Shown piece by piece: positions 1 to 7,722 of a DNA stretch of 16,534 nt. The stretch covers positions 1 to 16,534 of the forward strand of contig JAGMEO010000004.1 of NCBI GenBank assembly GCA_023128135.1. The letters are read 5' to 3'. Position numbers and translations under genes: made by a program. The first letter of the stretch is position 1. Each line of letters opens with the position of its first letter. The notes under the pieces were generated by a model. The model searched no databases. It saw nothing but the letters and a program-made list of their open reading frames with translations, and had not been told where the DNA came from. Source of the DNA: Candidatus Bathyarchaeota archaeon (GTDB lineage Archaea > Thermoproteota > Bathyarchaeia > RBG-16-48-13 > JAGMEO01).

Positions 1-12
1 GGTAAATGATTA

Positions 13-303
13 ATGGGTCGAAAGAAAAAAGTTGGAACAAGTGGTAGGTTCGGAGCAAGATATGGCTCAACTCTAAGAAAAAGAGTTGCTCTAATAGAGG
101 TTACTGAAAAGAAATCCCATCCCTGTCCAAATTGCGAATCAGTGAAAGTTAAACGGGTGAGTGTTGGTCTATGGAGATGTAGAAAATGCGACTACACCTT
201 CGCAGGAGGTGCTTACACCCCTCAAACCAAGATTGGTGAAATGACCCAAAGAGGACTAACGCCTTCTATATCTGAAGAAACTGAATTAGAAGAAGCTGAT
301 TAA
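13..303 (+). CDS. rpl37ae: 50S ribosomal protein L37Ae
   Basis: Small zinc-binding protein of the archaeal/eukaryotic large ribosomal subunit. The 96-residue product has the basic N-terminus (MGRKKKVGTSGRFGARYG) typical of the family and a four-cysteine zinc ribbon: C38-x2-C41 and C56-x2-C59. It is followed by the conserved FAGGAY stretch. The acidic C-terminal tail (residues 88-96) is a variable extension. The ATG overlaps a TAA at 11-13 and follows a TGA at 7-9, so an upstream gene probably ends right at the window edge. In other archaea that neighbour is usually an exosome subunit, but too little sequence is present to say. The usual archaeal partner rpoP (RPC10) is not found directly downstream; pcc1 follows instead after 62 bases. 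Confidence 0.96.
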   Translation: MGRKKKVGTSGRFGARYGSTLRKRVALIEVTEKKSHPCPNCESVKVKRVSVGLWRCRKCDYTFAGGAYTPQTKIGEMTQRGLTPSISEETELEEAD

Positions 304-365
304 CAACTGCCTCGCGCACAATGTTAATATAATAATACAAGATTGAATGTTAAAAGTGAAAATTC

Positions 366-620
366 TTGCAAGAGGCAACGATTTCGTTTGCTCTGCAACC
401 TGAATATGCACAAGCCTTTTATTCTGCTTTACATCCTGAAACGCATTTTTCGCCAACACAAAAAACAAGAGTACAAATAAAATTAGATGATAACATCTTG
501 ACATTAAACTTCGAATCACAGGAAACATCGTCCCTAAGGGGAGCAGTAAACAGCTACCTAAGATGGTGTATTCTACTCCAGAATGTTTTTAAAAATCTAG
601 CTAATAAAATAGAAACTTAG
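366..620 (+). CDS. pcc1: KEOPS complex subunit Pcc1
   Basis: Small dimerizing subunit of KEOPS, the complex that makes the t6A modification on ANN-decoding tRNAs with Kae1, Bud32 and Cgi121. The 84-residue protein shows the family layout: an opening beta strand, a YSALHPE segment near residues 19-25, a middle beta strand, and the diagnostic LRGAVNSYLRW at about residues 57-67, leading into the closing helix. The start is TTG; a TGA lies in frame nine bases upstream, so no longer start exists. A GTGA at 356-359 could be a weak ribosome binding site. An AT-rich stretch at 324-338 could be a promoter, otherwise the gene is read through from rpl37ae. No other KEOPS gene is in the window. Confidence 0.88.
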   Translation: MQEATISFALQPEYAQAFYSALHPETHFSPTQKTRVQIKLDDNILTLNFESQETSSLRGAVNSYLRWCILLQNVFKNLANKIET

Positions 621-642
621 TAAACACCTATTTTCAGTAGAA

Positions 643-661
643 ATTTTTATTTATATTTTTA
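643..661 (+). promoter_or_regulatory. Candidate TATA promoter for the RAM-domain gene
   Basis: A run reading TTTTTATTTATATTTTTA lies about 30-48 bases before the ATG at 691. An archaeal TATA box centred near 653 would start transcription near 679, giving a short leader next to the GGAGAG ribosome binding site at 676-681. This is inferred from base composition and spacing only. Confidence 0.4.
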
Positions 662-690
662 CGAAAAGAATATTCGGAGAGAAATCAGTT

Positions 691-924
691 ATGACTGTTT
701 GTGCGTTCGCTCACATACAAGTGAAGATGGGAAAAGCTAACGAAGTCATCGAAGCTATAAAAGCAGTTAATGGTGTTAAAGAAGCCCACATCGTCACAGG
801 GGAATTTGATATAATCGCAAAGATAGAAGCAGATGATCTAAAATCTCTAGGAGATAAAGTTCTCAAAAACATCCACACCATAAAAGGAGTCTACAGGACA
901 GTTACCTCAATGATAGTCACATGA
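691..924 (+). CDS. Stand-alone Lrp/AsnC ligand-binding (RAM) domain protein
   Basis: A 77-residue protein made only of the C-terminal effector-binding domain of Lrp/AsnC regulators, with no helix-turn-helix. The beta-alpha-beta-beta-alpha-beta order is visible: strand AFAHIQVKMG, helix ANEVIEAIKAV, the family signature VKEAHIVTGEFDIIAKIEA (about residues 29-47), helix around LKSLGDKVLKNI, and last strand GVYRTVTSMIV. Such proteins usually form dimers to octamers that bind amino acids, either alone or in mixed assemblies with full-length Lrp proteins. The ATG is well supported by GGAGAG at 676-681, nine bases upstream. The ligand cannot be read from the sequence. It sits between pcc1 and prefoldin beta but has its own probable promoter and a T-run after its stop, so it may be a single-gene transcript. 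Confidence 0.9.
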   Translation: MTVCAFAHIQVKMGKANEVIEAIKAVNGVKEAHIVTGEFDIIAKIEADDLKSLGDKVLKNIHTIKGVYRTVTSMIVT

Positions 925-930
925 AACCTT

Positions 931-940
931 CCTTTTTTAT
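931..940 (+). terminator. T-run terminator after the RAM-domain gene
   Basis: CCTTTTTTAT starts seven bases after the TGA at 922-924. Archaeal RNA polymerase can terminate at such pyrimidine/T-runs without a hairpin, and none is evident here. The rest of the gap to 1152 is AT-rich with no credible ORF; a TATA-like GCTTATAG near 1050-1057 might serve the prefoldin gene, but far from its start. Confidence 0.35.
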
Positions 941-1152
941 TTGTTCAGAAAAAAGATTGATAACGATAAACACACTTTTTCGTAACAACTCCTTTCGAAT
1001 TTGCATTTTTCAGATTTATGTATGTCATTTTTGTTGATTTGAAAGAAGAAAGCTTATAGAGAAAACATAATAAATAGGGCAAATGTTATCGATTGAGATA
1101 ATATTAAGCGATCTATACTGCTTATTGGTATCAAATTCATTAAGAAATTGAG

Positions 1153-1524
1153 TTGTTACAATTGAGTGAAGGATTATCTACATTACCACCTCAATTACAA
1201 GAGCAGATCATGCGTTTACAACAGCTTCAAAGAACACTGCAAGTAGTTGTTACACAAAAAACTCAACTTGAACTTGAACTCACAGAGATAAATGCAGCAT
1301 TAAATGAATTAGAGAAGATGAAAAAAGGCGCAGTAATCTACAAATCGGTTGGAAGTCTCTTATTAAAGACTGATAAAAAGTCTATTTCAACAGAACTGAA
1401 AGAACGAAAAGACCTAGTTAACACTCGGATAACGATTTTAACAAAACAAGAAGAAAGATCACGGAAAAAAGTAGAAGAACTACAAAAAAAGATACAGGCA
1501 AAATTGAAAACGACAGGTGTCTAA
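1153..1524 (+). CDS. pfdB: Prefoldin beta subunit
   Basis: Beta subunit of the jellyfish-shaped alpha2-beta4 prefoldin chaperone, which holds unfolded proteins and hands them to the thermosome. The 123-residue protein is almost all coiled coil. The N-terminal helix (LPPQLQEQIMRLQQLQRTLQ, about residues 11-30) is followed by the short beta-hairpin region with the conserved VIYKSVGSLLLK (about residues 61-72), then the C-terminal helix rich in Lys, Glu and Gln (KQEERSRKKVEELQKKIQ). Length fits the family (about 115-125). The start is uncertain: TTG at 1153 is the first in frame, and another TTG lies at 1162. Neither has a strong Shine-Dalgarno sequence. Prefoldin beta is often found near pcc1 and exosome genes in archaea, which matches its place here. 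Confidence 0.93.
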   Translation: MLQLSEGLSTLPPQLQEQIMRLQQLQRTLQVVVTQKTQLELELTEINAALNELEKMKKGAVIYKSVGSLLLKTDKKSISTELKERKDLVNTRITILTKQEERSRKKVEELQKKIQAKLKTTGV

Positions 1525-1691
1525 AACATCTGATAGTAATGTTTGGAAGCTAGGTTTCTCCGGGAATTATGATTAACTTCACACTTCTCACATATTTTGG
1601 CTAGTTTAACATTTGTTAATTTTACTTTAGTTTGATTATAAGTGTTAAAGTGTTTAAAAGTCTGTACGATAAAACCATAAGGAAAACAGCG

Positions 1692-2675
1692 ATGCAGTTT
1701 AAAAAAATCCTTAATCTACTCGCTCAAATTAACGCGAATTTAATATCGATACTTTGTCACCACAACGCTGATCCAGACGCAATATTCTCAGCTTACGCAA
1801 TGTCAACTCTCCTGAAAGTCATCATGCCACAACTAAAAATCGAGGTTGCAGCAGCACAAGGAGCGAGTAAGCTCTCAACACATCTTATAAATCAGATTCC
1901 ATTAGAGCTAGTTGATATGCCTTCATTAGAAAAGGCAGATGCTATTCTTTTAGTTGACACAAATACTATACATCAGCTTGAAGAATGGAAAACGTTGATA
2001 GAGGAGTCAAATAAGCCGATTATTGTTATCGATCATCACGCCACGCACCCTGACACCGAAAATCTAGCTTCTATTTACATCGCTGATGAGGAGGCTTCAT
2101 CCACCTGTGAAATAATATATGATTTTTTCAAAGAATCCAAAATGCCAATTTCTGAAAATGTTGCATTAGCTCTTTTTTTGGGAATAGCCTACGACACTAA
2201 GCACTTCGCTCTCGCTACTTCAAGAACATTTAGAGTAGTAGCGGATCTTGTTAAAACAGGAGTGAATGCCAAAGGAGCACTGTCATTATTATCTATGCCA
2301 ATGGATTTGTCAGAACGTATTGCTAGATTGAGAGCAGTACAAAGAACGAAAATTAAAAAATTAGATGGTTATCTTTTAGCATTGTCTCATTTAAGTACAT
2401 ATCAAGCTTCTGCTGCAAGAGCTTTAATCTACATAGGCGCTGACGTCGCTGTTGTTGCAGGAGAAAAGAACGGTTCACTTAGAATAAGTATTCGAGCGAA
2501 CGAGGATTTTTTCAAACAAACAAAGATACATCTTGGTAGAGACATCGCGAAACCGTTAGGCGAGTATCTTGATGGTATGGGTGGCGGGCACCCAACTGCA
2601 GCAGGCGTCAATGGTAAAGGAGATATAGAATCAGTGTTTACAAAGTGTGTAAACCTAATCAAAGAAAGAATATAA
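1692..2675 (+). CDS. DHH-family phosphoesterase (RecJ/NrnA-like)
   Basis: A 327-residue DHH-DHHA1 phosphoesterase, of the group that includes bacterial NrnA nanoRNA/pAp phosphatases and archaeal RecJ-like proteins. Metal-binding motifs are all present: HHNADPDA (residues 23-30), LLVDTN with D89, the name-giving DHH (114-116), and D168 in GIAYDT. The C-terminal DHHA1 domain ends with the substrate-binding GGGHPTAAG (297-305). The ATG at 1692 is preferred: AAGGA at 1679-1683 is a well-spaced ribosome binding site, and the protein then starts a short helix before motif I, as relatives do. A TTG at 1632 would add 20 residues. The natural substrate (short oligonucleotides, pAp or a cyclic dinucleotide breakdown product) cannot be told from sequence. 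Confidence 0.88.
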   Translation: MQFKKILNLLAQINANLISILCHHNADPDAIFSAYAMSTLLKVIMPQLKIEVAAAQGASKLSTHLINQIPLELVDMPSLEKADAILLVDTNTIHQLEEWKTLIEESNKPIIVIDHHATHPDTENLASIYIADEEASSTCEIIYDFFKESKMPISENVALALFLGIAYDTKHFALATSRTFRVVADLVKTGVNAKGALSLLSMPMDLSERIARLRAVQRTKIKKLDGYLLALSHLSTYQASAARALIYIGADVAVVAGEKNGSLRISIRANEDFFKQTKIHLGRDIAKPLGEYLDGMGGGHPTAAGVNGKGDIESVFTKCVNLIKERI

Positions 2676-2680
2676 TCACC

Positions 2681-2686
2681 TTTTTT
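2681..2686 (+). terminator. T6 run after the DHH phosphoesterase gene
   Basis: Six T residues lie five bases past the TAA at 2673-2675, a position that suits archaeal T-run termination before the ECF transporter operon. No hairpin precedes it. Confidence 0.3.
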
Positions 2687-2723
2687 GCATGGTATTATCT
2701 TTAGAATATCTGTCTGAAAGAAA

Positions 2724-3575
2724 ATGTGGCGAGTAGAAAAGATGGTTTCACCCATTATCGAGATCGATGGTCTTTCTTATACTTATCCTGGTGCAAAAAA
2801 GCAGAGTCTATCTAACGTAACTCTATCTATAGATAAAGGAGATTTTGTAACGCTTACTGGTACAAGTGGCTGTGGCAAGACCACTCTTTGCAGGTGCCTT
2901 AACGGATTAATACCACACTTCTATGGAGGGGAAATCAAGGGAGATGTTGTTGTATCCAATCTAAATGTTCGTGACCACGCTATCAGCGAACTGGCACAAC
3001 AAGTAGGTTTCGTCTTTCAAAACCCTGAAAATCAGCTATTCGCCTTATCGGTTGAAAGGGAGATTGTTTTTGGTCTTGAGAACTTGGCCTTACCACCTGA
3101 TGAGATTAGGGAACGCTTGGAGTGGGCTTTGAAGACTATTGGAATTGAAGCTCTTCGCGAAAGATCACCATATGAAATATCTGGAGGACAACAGCAAAGA
3201 GTGGCAATTGCCAGCGTGCTTGCCATGAAGCCTGAGATATTAATTCTAGATGAGCCTACATCATCACTAGACCCTCAAGCAGCAAAAAATCTCTTCCAAG
3301 TGATCAGTAAGTTAAACAAGACTTTAGGATTGACGATAATCTTGGTGGAACACCGACTTGATCTATTAAGCACATTAACTGACCGGGTAATTATAATGGA
3401 TGGTGGAAGTCTTAGAATTGAAGGGAATCCGAGAGAAGTCTTCAGCTCTATGAGTGCCAAGCTGATGGGAATTGGCATTCCGAAAATAGTTAGGTTGTAC
3501 CAGGAGCTTGAGTCACCGCCAGAAAAACTACTGTTTTCAATCGAGGATTTTGTTGGATATCTGAAGAGGATTTGA
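2724..3575 (+). CDS. ecfA1: ECF transporter ATPase EcfA1
   Basis: First of two cytoplasmic ATP-binding subunits of an energy-coupling factor importer (vitamins or trace metals). The 283-residue protein has the ABC order: Walker A GTSGCGKTT (46-54), Q-loop FQNPENQLF (Q99), signature SGGQQQR (153-159), Walker B ILILDEP (172-178) followed by D-loop SSLD, and H-loop H210. The PENQLF Q-loop is typical of the EcfA/CbiO branch rather than exporters. ATG 2724 is used; ATG 2742 would shorten the product by six residues, and neither has a clear Shine-Dalgarno sequence. The next gene starts four bases after the stop, so the three genes are certainly one operon. Its C-terminal segment after residue 240 matches the extension that EcfA proteins use for dimer contacts. 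Confidence 0.93.
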   Translation: MWRVEKMVSPIIEIDGLSYTYPGAKKQSLSNVTLSIDKGDFVTLTGTSGCGKTTLCRCLNGLIPHFYGGEIKGDVVVSNLNVRDHAISELAQQVGFVFQNPENQLFALSVEREIVFGLENLALPPDEIRERLEWALKTIGIEALRERSPYEISGGQQQRVAIASVLAMKPEILILDEPTSSLDPQAAKNLFQVISKLNKTLGLTIILVEHRLDLLSTLTDRVIIMDGGSLRIEGNPREVFSSMSAKLMGIGIPKIVRLYQELESPPEKLLFSIEDFVGYLKRI

Positions 3576-3579
3576 CACA

Positions 3580-4401
3580 ATGATCAAAGTAGAAAACGTC
3601 AGTTTCACTTATCCATCCGGCGTAAATGCTTTGAAAAGCGTCTCTATTGAGATATCTGATGGAGAATTCGTTGCGATAATGGGCGAAAATGGAGCCGGCA
3701 AAACCACTCTGGTTAAACAATTTAATGGTCTCTTAAAGCCAGGTGAAGGTGACGTATATGTAGATGGACGTAACACGAGAGATCTTAGTGTCGCTGAACT
3801 CTCAAAGGATGTAGGTCTGGTTTTTCAAAACGCAGATCATCAACTATTTTGCGAAACAGTTGAGGATGAAATTGCCTTTGGGTTAAGAAATTTTGGTTTC
3901 AGTAACAGAGTGAATAAAAAGAGAGTGAAATGGGCTCTAACACTTCTAGATCTTCAAGAATACAGGAAGATTTCCCCCTTCATGTTGAGTGGCGGAGAAA
4001 GAAAGCGGGTTGCATTGGCTTCTGTCCTGGCTTGGAAGCCAAGGGTTATTATTCTAGATGAGCCGACAGTAGGCCAAGATCAAAGTCAGAAAGAGAGGCT
4101 TCTCCAATTTGTGAGACAACTTAACACTCAAGGTAACACTGTGATCTTGGTAACTCACGACATCGAATTTGTGGCTGAGTGTGACCCTAGAGTTGTCCTA
4201 ATGTCTCATGGAAGAATCGTTGCAGACGGCCCTGCAAAAAAGATCTTAACAAATCCCAAGCTCATAAAAAAGACATCCCTCATTTTACCTCAGATAACCC
4301 AACTCTTTTTCAAACTAGCTGATCTCGGTTTCCCAAAAGATGTGATAAGTATATGTGAAGCTAAGAAATTGATAAACGACTTCGTCGCCAGAAGGAGTTG
4401 A
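3580..4401 (+). CDS. ecfA2: ECF transporter ATPase EcfA2
   Basis: Second ATPase of the ECF module, expected to pair with EcfA1 and couple ATP hydrolysis to EcfT. The 273 residues contain Walker A GENGAGKTT (35-43), Q-loop FQNADHQLF (Q83), signature LSGGERKR (136-143), Walker B VIILDEPT (156-163), and H-loop H193 in VTHD. The D-loop reads VGQDQ where many ATPases have a SALD-type sequence, the form common in EcfA2/CbiO proteins. GAAGAGGA at 3563-3570 within the end of ecfA1 supplies a ribosome binding site ten bases before the ATG. The stop TGA at 4399-4401 lies just before the ATG of ecfT. The two ATPases are clearly diverged from each other, so this is a heterodimeric pair and not a recent duplication. 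Confidence 0.93.
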   Translation: MIKVENVSFTYPSGVNALKSVSIEISDGEFVAIMGENGAGKTTLVKQFNGLLKPGEGDVYVDGRNTRDLSVAELSKDVGLVFQNADHQLFCETVEDEIAFGLRNFGFSNRVNKKRVKWALTLLDLQEYRKISPFMLSGGERKRVALASVLAWKPRVIILDEPTVGQDQSQKERLLQFVRQLNTQGNTVILVTHDIEFVAECDPRVVLMSHGRIVADGPAKKILTNPKLIKKTSLILPQITQLFFKLADLGFPKDVISICEAKKLINDFVARRS

Positions 4402-4403
4402 CT

Positions 4404-5198
4404 ATGAAGGCCTTTGAAGGATTGCGGTTCAAAAGAACATCTTCATTCATACATCAACTTGACCCTAGAGTGAAGTTTGTTCTGTCTTGTGTAGTGTTCA
4501 TCTTGGCAATAATGTTCACCGAGTTGCTACCATTAACCATACTACTCTCAGTTCAACTTCCACTAGTTTACTTAGCACATGTTCATAAAGAATGGCTGAG
4601 TTCTCTGAGAAGCAGTTTAATTCTTGCAACCATGATCTTTCTGACCAATTTGATCGTTGGCTACGTGTCATCGGAATTTCAGTTGACCAGCAGTGTATTG
4701 ACATATTCTTCCTCAATGACTCTGCGATTCGTAACACTTGTAGCTTCATTCTCGATTTTCTTTTTAACCACCTCTCCCGACGATCTAGGATTGGCGTTGG
4801 AACAAAGCCACTTTCCATACGAGTTTGCCTTTGCATTTACAACAGCAGTACGGTTTGTTCCGGTTCTCGCAAACGAGGCTCAAATGATAATAGACGCACA
4901 GAAATCGAGGGGTTTAGAACTTGAAAAAGGAAACTTCCTGAAAAGAATAAGAAATTATCTCCCAATCCTAATTCCTCTGATAGTTAATGCCATAAGAAGA
5001 AGTCTGGAATTAGCTGAAGCAATGGAGTCAAGAGCGTTTGGAGCAAAAGAACATCGGACTAATTTATTTGCGTTAAAAATTAAAATGAATGATGTTCTCG
5101 TTCTCATTGTGACATTGACTATCCTAGCTTTCTCAATTTATATTCGATTGTATGTTCAAATTCCAATAGTAGAAATTCCAACATTTCAAATAACTTGA
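4404..5198 (+). CDS. ecfT: ECF transporter transmembrane protein EcfT
   Basis: Membrane coupling subunit that links the two ATPases to a separate substrate-binding S protein. The 264-residue protein has hydrophobic segments at about 25-60 (two), 70-90, 105-122, an amphipathic coupling region at about 140-212, and a final helix near 230-250. The two short coupling-helix motifs of the family are seen as SRG (168-170, in QKSRGLE) and SRA (209-211, in ESRAFG), which dock on the ATPases. ATG 4404 is chosen because AGGAG at 4393-4397 is ideally placed; the earlier TTG at 4398 overlaps the ecfA2 stop and would leave no spacing. No S component lies beside it, so this looks like a shared (group II) module serving S proteins coded elsewhere, and its substrates are unknown. 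Confidence 0.92.
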   Translation: MKAFEGLRFKRTSSFIHQLDPRVKFVLSCVVFILAIMFTELLPLTILLSVQLPLVYLAHVHKEWLSSLRSSLILATMIFLTNLIVGYVSSEFQLTSSVLTYSSSMTLRFVTLVASFSIFFLTTSPDDLGLALEQSHFPYEFAFAFTTAVRFVPVLANEAQMIIDAQKSRGLELEKGNFLKRIRNYLPILIPLIVNAIRRSLELAEAMESRAFGAKEHRTNLFALKIKMNDVLVLIVTLTILAFSIYIRLYVQIPIVEIPTFQIT

Positions 5199-5303
5199 AA
5201 ATTTGAGGTAACCTAAGAGACTCCTTCTCAAAAGTCGGGCGTAAATTGTAATTGAAGATAGTTAGAAGTGTACCAAATCATGCTAATCTATAAGACATTT
5301 TAA

Positions 5304-5318
5304 TTCATAAAAGTTAAT
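5304..5318 (+). promoter_or_regulatory. Candidate TATA promoter for EF-2
   Basis: An AT-rich CATAAAAGTTAA stretch lies about 50-65 bases before the EF-2 ATG at 5370, inside the 156-base gap after ecfT. A start of transcription near 5337 would leave a leader carrying the ribosome binding site. Assigned by composition and spacing only; several other AT-rich runs in this gap could serve. Confidence 0.28.
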
Positions 5319-5369
5319 AAATCACAGTTGTAGATAGAGCCCATTTTACACGTAATGGTGAAAAGGATA

Positions 5370-7559
5370 ATGCCTCGTTTTAAAACGACCACAGACATAC
5401 TGAAGATAATAAAGAACAAAGATCAGATTCGTAATACTGGCATCATAGCTCACATTGACCATGGTAAAACTACTTTAACTGACTCCCTTCTAGCAGAAGC
5501 AGGTTTGATTTCACCGACCATAGCTGGTGAAGCTCGTGTTCTAGACTATCTTGAAGAAGAACAGAAACGTGGAATCACAATCAAAGCTGCAAACATTAGC
5601 TTATATTACGAGAGGAAGGGCAATCCTACCCTTATCAATATGATCGATACTCCTGGCCATGTTGACTTCTCTGGCAGAGTGACTCGTTCACTTCGTGCAA
5701 TCGATGGCGCCGTTGTAGTTGTAGACGCCGTTGAAGAAGTCATGGTTCAAACTGAGACAGTAACGAGGCAAGCATTAGAAGAGAGGGTTAAACCAGTACT
5801 TTACATTAACAAGATCGACCGCTTAATTAAAGAACTCAGACTTACTCCAGAAAAAATCCAAGAGAAGCTTGGGAGAATAATTCAAGACTTTAACAGACTT
5901 ATTGAAATGTACGCTGAACCCGAATTTAAGGAAAAATGGAAAGTAAATCCAGCAAAGGGAACTGTAGCATTCGGTTCAGCAAAAGATCGGTGGGGAATAA
6001 CCACCAACATTGCAGAAAAAATAGGATTAACTTTTTCTGACATAATCAATGCTTACAAAAAAAATGAAGTTGATGCATTGGTCAAAAAAGCGCCAGTGGC
6101 TTCATCAATATTGGATATGATAACAACAAAAATGCCCCCGCCTCATGTTGCCCAAAAATATAGGGTTTCAAAGATTTGGCGGGGTGATTTGAACTCAAAG
6201 TTTGGAAGGGCAATGCTAGATTGCGATGATAATGGACCAGCAATCATGAGTGTGGTAAATATTAATGTTGATCCACGGGCTGGAGTTGTAGCAACAGGGA
6301 GGCTGTTTTCGGGAACACTAAACCCAGGAGACACCCTTTACCTAATTGACGCCAAAACAGAGTCTCGAATCCAGCAGGTTAGCCTTTACATGGGAGCACA
6401 ACGTGAGATCATTGATTCAATAAACGCTGGAAACATACCTGCGTTACTAGGGCTACCCAAGGCAAGAGCTGGAGAAACACTTTCCTCTGTACCAGGCATT
6501 ACACCTTTTGAAGCAATAAAATATGTTACAGAGCCGGTTATGACCATGGCAATTGAGCCAAGGTACAGTCGTGAATTGCCAAAGCTAATCAACACACTGA
6601 GAAGACTTTCTATCGAGGATCCCACATTAGTGACAAAAATTGACGAGGAAAGTGGAGAATATCTGATCTCAGGCATGGGGCAACTTCACCTTGAAATATC
6701 TACACTCTGGATTGAGAAAGCAGGAATTGAGATAGTTAAATCAAAGCCAATTGTTATCTACAGAGAGACAATTCAAGGTTCTGGAGGCCCCTTCGAAAGC
6801 AGATCTCCAAACAGACACAACAAGATCTTCACTTCCACTGAGGCACTAGATCTTGAACTTGTCAAAATGATAAAGAATAGGCAACTTCGTGAAGGTAAAG
6901 ATAAAACCGAGATCGTTAAAACCCTCAGAGACCACGGTTGGACCGCTAAGGAAGCAAAAGGAGTATGGGCAATTGATGAACGAGGCAACATTTTAACAGA
7001 GATCACAAAGGGAATTCAACGCCTTGACCAAGTTAAAGGCTCAATCATTATTGGCTTCATGGACGCCATGGCCGGTGGTCCCTTTGCAGGAGAGCCAGTC
7101 AGAGGAGTGAAAGTAAAACTTGAGGATGCTTCAATACACGAAGACCATGTACACTTTGGACCAGCACAGATCATACCTGCAACAAGACGTGGAATATTTG
7201 CGGCGATGCTTACCTCAGACATCACACTTTTGGAACCATTATTGAAAATAAACATAAAAATACCTATTGATTACGTCGGAACAGTGAGTAGCCTCATCGC
7301 CCAGAAAAGAGGAAAAACCCTGTCAGTTGAACAACGAGAACATCTTACCTATGTTACAGGTGAACTTGCTGCATCTGAGACTTTTGATCTCTCAGAGGCA
7401 ATGAGAAGCGCGACGGGGGGACGAGCATTCTGGGGAACAGAATTTTCAAGATGGGGAGTCGTTCCTTCAAGCATCCAAAAAGAACTCGTAAAAGAGCTAA
7501 GAAAGAGAAGAGGACTCAGCCCCTCACCCCCAACCGTTAAACACCTCCTTAAACCTTAA
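5370..7559 (+). CDS. fusA: Translation elongation factor 2 (EF-2)
   Basis: GTPase that moves tRNAs and mRNA through the ribosome after peptide transfer. The 729 residues hold all G motifs: AHIDHGKTT (27-35), RGITI (67-71), DTPGH (93-97), NKID (147-150) and SAKD (203-206), then domains II-V ending in GRAFWGTEFSRW. The start is ATG 5370: GGTGA at 5357-5361 is a good archaeal ribosome binding site eight bases upstream, and MPRFKT resembles the MPRYKT opening I recall for crenarchaeal EF-2. ATG 5355 would add five residues. The diphthamide loop of domain IV reads HEDHVHFGPAQ: the target His (H595) is kept, but the next residue is Phe (F596) where archaeal and eukaryotic EF-2 normally has Arg (HRG). 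The gene stands alone between ecfT and a tRNA gene. Confidence 0.96.
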   Translation: MPRFKTTTDILKIIKNKDQIRNTGIIAHIDHGKTTLTDSLLAEAGLISPTIAGEARVLDYLEEEQKRGITIKAANISLYYERKGNPTLINMIDTPGHVDFSGRVTRSLRAIDGAVVVVDAVEEVMVQTETVTRQALEERVKPVLYINKIDRLIKELRLTPEKIQEKLGRIIQDFNRLIEMYAEPEFKEKWKVNPAKGTVAFGSAKDRWGITTNIAEKIGLTFSDIINAYKKNEVDALVKKAPVASSILDMITTKMPPPHVAQKYRVSKIWRGDLNSKFGRAMLDCDDNGPAIMSVVNINVDPRAGVVATGRLFSGTLNPGDTLYLIDAKTESRIQQVSLYMGAQREIIDSINAGNIPALLGLPKARAGETLSSVPGITPFEAIKYVTEPVMTMAIEPRYSRELPKLINTLRRLSIEDPTLVTKIDEESGEYLISGMGQLHLEISTLWIEKAGIEIVKSKPIVIYRETIQGSGGPFESRSPNRHNKIFTSTEALDLELVKMIKNRQLREGKDKTEIVKTLRDHGWTAKEAKGVWAIDERGNILTEITKGIQRLDQVKGSIIIGFMDAMAGGPFAGEPVRGVKVKLEDASIHEDHVHFGPAQIIPATRRGIFAAMLTSDITLLEPLLKINIKIPIDYVGTVSSLIAQKRGKTLSVEQREHLTYVTGELAASETFDLSEAMRSATGGRAFWGTEFSRWGVVPSSIQKELVKELRKRRGLSPSPPTVKHLLKP

Positions 7560-7669
7560 GGAAACCCACACTCAGAAAGGCTTCAATAAAAATCTCAAAA
7601 ACTATTTCAACTGGTTAGCCACTCATATTTTTGGTTGCGGCCGTAGTCTAGCTTGGTCTAGGACGGGAG

Positions 7670-7683
7670 ACTATTAGCCCAAA
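7670..7683 (+). other. Predicted tRNA intron 1 (14 bases, position 30/31)
   Basis: Removing these 14 bases completes the anticodon stem (GGAG + C against GCTCC). The flanks form a relaxed bulge-helix-bulge: GGG (7665-7667) pairs with CCC (7678-7680), three-base bulges follow on each side (AGA and AAC), and a minimal CT/AG stem closes the intron. Position 30/31 is a known noncanonical intron site in archaea. The exact borders are less sure than for intron 2. Confidence 0.55.
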
Positions 7684-7698
7684 CCCCCCAAGCTCCTA

Positions 7699-7722
7699 TC
7701 ATCAAATATTTTGATGGGAGAA
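7699..7722 (+). other. Predicted tRNA intron 2 (24 bases, variable loop)
   Basis: The junction is a perfect bulge-helix-bulge for the archaeal tRNA-splicing endonuclease. CTCC (7693-7696) pairs with GGAG (7717-7720) as the four-base central helix. The bulges are TAT (7697-7699) and AAA (7721-7723). The intron helix is CATCAAA/TTTGATG (7700-7706, 7710-7716) with loop TAT. Joining yields variable loop TAAC whichever bulge base is cut. Confidence 0.75.

Noticed and set aside
1..12. End of an upstream gene, perhaps an exosome subunit
   Set aside because: Stop codons exist at 7-9 and 11-13, but a few bases cannot identify a gene.
4516..4836. A 106-residue minus-strand ORF opposite ecfT
   Set aside because: Antisense shadow of ecfT; low-complexity composition and no family motif.
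4592..4924. A 110-residue plus-strand ORF inside ecfT
   Set aside because: It lies wholly in another frame of a clear membrane protein gene and has no recognisable features.
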